Below, piece by piece: positions 60,857-64,000 of a stretch of 64,000 nucleotides of DNA. Each line of letters starts with the position of its first letter. Position 1 is the stretch's first letter. The stretch comes from Devosia sp. 67-54 (GTDB lineage: Bacteria; Pseudomonadota; Alphaproteobacteria; Rhizobiales; Devosiaceae), in NCBI RefSeq assembly GCF_001899075.1, contig NZ_MKVA01000011.1, positions 310,001 to 374,000 on the forward strand, given 5' to 3'. Below the pieces are notes generated by a model that was given only the letters and a program-made list of their open reading frames with translations, was not told where the DNA came from and ran no database searches. A program made the position numbers and the translations under genes.

Positions 60857-61155
60857 TGGATCATCCCCGCCCGCCGCAGATCGGCTTCCGTCGCGAGCTG
60901 CGCCGACTTCGGCGCGCCGCCTTGCGCTGCGAACTCGGCCAGCGCTTTGCGCCGCTGCCACGATGCAAGGATCAGTCGCACAGCCCTCACCAGCGAGCCG
61001 AGCGCGCCAGCCCCGAGCACGATGGAAATAAGCCCCATGCCCCACCATTCGCCCTCGGCGGGCCATATCCGCCAGGCGGTCCAGGCCAGCAGCGCCGCCC
61101 CGAAGAGATTGAGATTGACCGCCGCGATGTCGCGGACGCCGGTATCATTCGGCAT
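60853..61155 (-). CDS. Small membrane protein, 100 aa
   Basis: Protein of 100 residues with two membrane segments (about 14-29 and 37-60) and a basic cytoplasmic tail (SWQRRKALAEFAAQGG). Its stop overlaps the ATPase ATG, and its start lies inside the end of the 132-residue gene. It is a plausible membrane anchor for the ATPase, by position only. Confidence 0.6.
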   Translation of the reverse strand: MPNDTGVRDIAAVNLNLFGAALLAWTAWRIWPAEGEWWGMGLISIVLGAGALGSLVRAVRLILASWQRRKALAEFAAQGGAPKSAQLATEADLRRAGMIQ

Positions 61156-61543
61156 CGCGCATCTCCCTCGCATCGCGGATGGACATCGCCTCTTCGATCG
61201 CCCGGCGCACCTGGCGCAGTGTCCGCACCGGCCCGAGGCTCGTGGCGACCTCGTGATCGCGCAGCGCCAGCGAATGGACCTGCAGCGTGCCGATCGACAG
61301 CCCCGCGAGCGCCGCGGCCGCACCGATCGCTACGAGCGCCCCGATCTCGCCCGGATAGAGATAGCGGGAGAAGGCGGCGGCGAGGCCGAAGGCGGCGGCC
61401 GCCAGCGGCAGCACGACGATCAGCAGCGGGCGCTCGACCGACACATATTCGATCTGCGCCAGCCGATAGGTCTTGCGCCGGGTGCGCAGCACGCGGTCGG
61501 TGACCTCGAAGCCGCCGCCGCGGAAGAAGATGGTTCCACTCAT
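61145..61543 (-). CDS. Membrane protein with PH-like start, 132 aa
   Basis: Protein of 132 residues: an N-terminal strand-rich part (FRGGGFEVTDRVLRTRRKTY) typical of small DUF6232-like membrane proteins, two membrane segments (about 40-82), then a charged tail. It overlaps neighbours on both sides. The function is unknown. Confidence 0.55.
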   Translation of the reverse strand: MSGTIFFRGGGFEVTDRVLRTRRKTYRLAQIEYVSVERPLLIVVLPLAAAAFGLAAAFSRYLYPGEIGALVAIGAAAALAGLSIGTLQVHSLALRDHEVATSLGPVRTLRQVRRAIEEAMSIRDAREMRDAE

Positions 61544-62157
61544 GACGCCGCTCCCTCGGGCGCGGCGCAGGCACCGGCCTGCTGGAGGCGCAGGAGCCGC
61601 GCGTCAAACCCATCCAGCGCGGCCGGGCGCACGAGGGAAAAGCTGCCGGCGAAGATCGCCCATTCGGTGCGCGTCTCGGCGATCGCCGCATCTGCCGCGC
61701 AGCCGCACACATCGCCCGCTGCCGCCAGCCGGGTTGCGGTTTCGGCGCGGATCTGGCCCAGCGCGTCCTGATACGCCTGCTTGGCGGCGGCGACGTCCCC
61801 GGCCTCTTGCTCCATGGCCAGGTCCATCATGTCGTCAACGCCGAACATGGTGCTCAGGTCGCCGCCCAGCTCCTTGAGTCCTTGCATGAACGGACTGTTG
61901 CGCAGCGCCCGCAATCGTGCCGCCGCGCGTTCACGGGTCGTCTCCGCCGCCGGTGGCGGCAGGGCCCCGATGCGTGCCGCGCCGCCCTGGGCGGCCAGCG
62001 TGCGGACGGCGGCGGCGCAGGCCGGCAGATGATCGGCGCGCACCACGCGCTCGGCGACGAACGGGCCGCTGAGGAAGTAGGCGAAGCTGCCATAGGCCAG
62101 GGCAGCGATCACCAGCGTCTTGGGCAGGATGCCGCCCAGGTTGAGATCGGGAAACAT
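61540..62157 (-). CDS. Membrane-anchored hypothetical protein, 205 aa
   Basis: One N-terminal membrane helix (ILPKTLVIAALAYGSFAYF), then a mostly helical domain of about 170 residues with Cys pairs (LPACAAAV; DVCGCAADAA; AGACAAPEG), suggesting a periplasmic disulfide-containing protein. No family recognised. It is coupled to the 132-residue gene (ATGA overlap). Confidence 0.58.
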   Translation of the reverse strand: MFPDLNLGGILPKTLVIAALAYGSFAYFLSGPFVAERVVRADHLPACAAAVRTLAAQGGAARIGALPPPAAETTRERAAARLRALRNSPFMQGLKELGGDLSTMFGVDDMMDLAMEQEAGDVAAAKQAYQDALGQIRAETATRLAAAGDVCGCAADAAIAETRTEWAIFAGSFSLVRPAALDGFDARLLRLQQAGACAAPEGAAS

Positions 62158-62187
62158 GGGATTCTCCTTTCGGGCGTGAGAGGGTGA

Positions 62188-63489
62188 TCAGTCCGGCCGA
62201 CGGGCCTTGCGGCGCACGGTGGCCAGCCTGCCGCGGCCAGCGGCGACCAGGCTGGCCCCGTCATCGCCGTCGCCGGGCTTGCGCTGCGCGATGAGCCGCG
62301 GCCGCGGCTGTTCGATCGCCGGAACGGCGGCGCGGAGCTTCGGCGCCGCCCTGCGCGGTTCGGCGGCCGGCGGCGGCGCGGCGGCGATGACGGCCTCGCG
62401 GCGATAGATGTCCCAGCGCAGGCCCCAATAGGTGAACAGCCACAGGGTGCTCGGGAACACGATCTCCACCACGGCGGCGATCGCGGCCACCGGGATGAAA
62501 TGCCCGATGAAGCCGAGCGTGTCGCCGACGCCGGGGCGCGGCGGGAAGGCTGGCGGCGGCTCGCCGGCCGTGGCCGTGATCGAGCCGACGACCGTCTCGA
62601 GCACCTGCGCCTGCTTCTGCGTGATGGCGGCGAGCGCCGTGGTGGCTTCGGGCCGGTCGGCGACGGTGACGCCGGCTTTCACCTCCTCGGCATAGGCCGA
62701 GATCAAGGCGAGCGGCATGGCTTCGGACAGTTGCGCCGCCTGCTGGCGAATGCGCGCATCGACGAGCTGAAGCTCGCCGCGGCGCGCCCAGATGTCCTCT
62801 CCGTCATCGGCGAGAATGTGCTGATAGTCGGCTAGGGCGGCATCGAGCGCCGCGAGCGCGCTCGCCCGCGCGGCCTCGCCGGCAGTCAGTTGATCGCCCA
62901 CGGTCTGGGCGCGGCCGGCGAGCGCGTCGAGGGCGCGCCACACCGGCCCCTGGCCGCCGCTCGCGCGGCCCGACACGCAGGAGCTTTGCTGCTCGCAATC
63001 GCGCTTGGCGCTGAGATCATCGACGATCGAGCGCAGGGCGGACGCGGCGCGGCCCGCTTCGGCCGCGCTCTGGGTGCGATCGCCGATAAAGGTAGCAAGC
63101 TCCGCGCCATGCCGCTGCATTTGCAGCACGGCCACGTCCTTGAGGACGAGGCCGGCATAGGTCGCGGTGAAGAGGCCCGCGCCGACCGCCAGCATCGAAA
63201 CGATGCTGACAATGGCGGCGCCGAGATACCCTTTGGCGGCTTGGGGCGCGCCATGCTCGATAGCGAGGCGGTTGACCGCATAGGCGACGACGCCGGCGCT
63301 CAGTGACAGCACCAGCGCCTTGGCGTTGCTCCACAGATCATGCCCCGAAATGATATTGGGCAACGCCAGGAACAGCAGCGTGGCGGAAAACACCACGCAC
63401 ACTGGAATCGCCCATTCGGTGAAGGGCGGTATCCGCTTGCGCGGCAATTGCATGGGACCGCGCTCAGCGGCCGGGTCGGGCTTGGACAT
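62188..63489 (-). CDS. Multi-pass membrane protein, 433 aa
   Basis: Protein of 433 residues: three membrane segments near the N-terminus (about 27-130), a helical, probably periplasmic domain with Cys residues (KRDCEQQSSCVSG), a further membrane segment near 325-350, and a Pro/Arg-rich cytoplasmic tail. The layout suggests a scaffold spanning the inner membrane. No family recognised. It lies 30 bp upstream of the 205-residue gene. Confidence 0.6.
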   Translation of the reverse strand: MSKPDPAAERGPMQLPRKRIPPFTEWAIPVCVVFSATLLFLALPNIISGHDLWSNAKALVLSLSAGVVAYAVNRLAIEHGAPQAAKGYLGAAIVSIVSMLAVGAGLFTATYAGLVLKDVAVLQMQRHGAELATFIGDRTQSAAEAGRAASALRSIVDDLSAKRDCEQQSSCVSGRASGGQGPVWRALDALAGRAQTVGDQLTAGEAARASALAALDAALADYQHILADDGEDIWARRGELQLVDARIRQQAAQLSEAMPLALISAYAEEVKAGVTVADRPEATTALAAITQKQAQVLETVVGSITATAGEPPPAFPPRPGVGDTLGFIGHFIPVAAIAAVVEIVFPSTLWLFTYWGLRWDIYRREAVIAAAPPPAAEPRRAAPKLRAAVPAIEQPRPRLIAQRKPGDGDDGASLVAAGRGRLATVRRKARRPD

Positions 63490-63527
63490 GGTCGGTTCCT
63501 CACAGATCGAAGGCGATAGGCCGCGTG

Positions 63528-63776
63528 CTATCTGATCGTGGGCTCGTCGCTATCGGAGCCCGGCAGGAGCGACTCGACCCATTCCCGCACGCCCGGCTCA
63601 TCGATGAATCGAGTCCACTCATCGACTTCGGCGGCGATCCAGATGCGCCCGTGCGAGTGGTGGCAGGCCGAAGACGGAAACACGCCCAGGTGCTCCAGCC
63701 AGAGCACGGCGCTCAGCGTGAAGCCCGTGCGGGCGACTACGTCGTCGGCGGTGTAGTGTGTGGTTGCATTGCGCAT
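63528..63776 (-). CDS. Excisionase/AlpA-like HTH protein
   Basis: Protein of 82 residues with an N-terminal winged-helix pattern (YTADDVVARTGFTLSAVLWL, then GRIWIAAEVDEW) as in MerR-like excisionases and AlpA regulators. It is first gene of the leftward operon to 59193 and divergent from the gene starting at 63919, so it may regulate both or act in excision. Confidence 0.6.
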   Translation of the reverse strand: MRNATTHYTADDVVARTGFTLSAVLWLEHLGVFPSSACHHSHGRIWIAAEVDEWTRFIDEPGVREWVESLLPGSDSDEPTIR

Positions 63777-63918
63777 GTCTTGTTCGTCCTGACAAAGCCG
63801 TTACGATTTCCGGCCAGGAACAAAGCTTGCGCACTGAGTGACGGACCGCTTTTTCCGGCTGGTCCTAGCTCAATAATCACGGACTTCCCCGAAGTCCCGA
63901 GACAGAGTTGTAACAACG

Positions 63919-64000
63919 ATGCCGCAGAAGGTGCTGAAGGGCGACTATGACGTGTACGCCCTGCAGCGGATCATCCAGAAGCTGAGCGACCTCGTGCGCT
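63919..64000 (+). CDS. Partial CDS running off the window
   Basis: An ATG at 63919 begins MPQKVLKGDYDVYALQRI and stays open to the last base (27 codons). The 142 bp between it and the HTH gene probably hold divergent promoters; none was clear. Too short to assign. Confidence 0.4.
   Translation, partial: MPQKVLKGDYDVYALQRIIQKLSDLVR

Larger units (their letters stand above)
55665..64000. mobile_element. Element integrated in tRNA-Ala (left part)
   Basis: From the tRNA 3' half rightward the genes change from housekeeping to mobile types: a large serine recombinase, several unknown proteins, a VirD4/TraG-like coupling ATPase and small membrane proteins, with an excisionase-like helix-turn-helix protein. 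The right end and its attachment repeat are not in the window. No relaxase or VirB gene is visible yet, so whether it is conjugative or only mobilisable is open. Confidence 0.8.

Overview
The window looks like a chromosomal stretch of a high-GC alphaproteobacterium of the Hyphomicrobiales (Rhizobiales). The evidence is the ChvG kinase, the incomplete PTS trio (short HPr kinase, mannose-type EIIA, HPr), ahcY next to a DivL-like kinase, addB-addA-trxA, trpF-trpB-trpA, and the rpsA-cmk-aroA block with a TIGR02300 gene and tRNA-Ala. A Devosia-like genus is my guess, but no 16S gene is present to confirm it.

Layout. 1-4642: envelope and carbon sensing (chvG, hprK, EIIA, HPr) and the methyl cycle gene ahcY behind a perfect palindromic operator. 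4973-14572: a DivL-type cell-cycle kinase with Tyr in place of the phospho-acceptor His, then tsaE, addB, addA and trxA. 14662-20070: a YjbR protein, a second thioredoxin with a CPPC active site, a family 3 glycosidase, an intergenic repeat field, folC and accD. 20071-45355: about 25 kb of accessory genes separating accD from trpA, which usually lie close together in this order. It holds an outer-membrane protein, a metal exporter with its sensor, tRNA-Arg, a pseudouridine synthase, an oxidoreductase, a LytTR regulator, ActS/ActR, an MBL-fold RNA-processing enzyme, three paralogous MFS carriers interleaved with mmcB, adenine deaminase and a family 38 mannosidase. 45356-54919 (all minus): trpA, trpB, trpF, lapA, ihfB, sppA, a BrnTA toxin-antitoxin pair, an acetyltransferase, rpsA, cmk and an aroA-position gene.

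55092-64000: a TIGR02300 protein and tRNA-Ala(GGC), into whose 3' end a mobile element has inserted. The large serine recombinase gene of the element ends inside the tRNA, so its last 12 codons are essentially antisense tRNA. The element carries a VirD4/TraG-like ATPase in a tightly overlapping run of small membrane-protein genes I do not recognise, and it continues past the window.

Main points of interest. The aroA-position protein keeps the EPSP synthase fold pattern but has lost nearly every substrate-binding motif, so it is probably a pseudoenzyme. The integrated element carries an uncharacterised coupling-ATPase and membrane-protein operon. A tandem hairpin repeat family occurs at two loci and shows compensatory stem changes. 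A LacI-type operator may link the mannosidase to the MFS cluster. Genes are dense, with many ATGA/GTGA overlaps. Long open frames opposite real genes are common because of the high GC content and were discarded.
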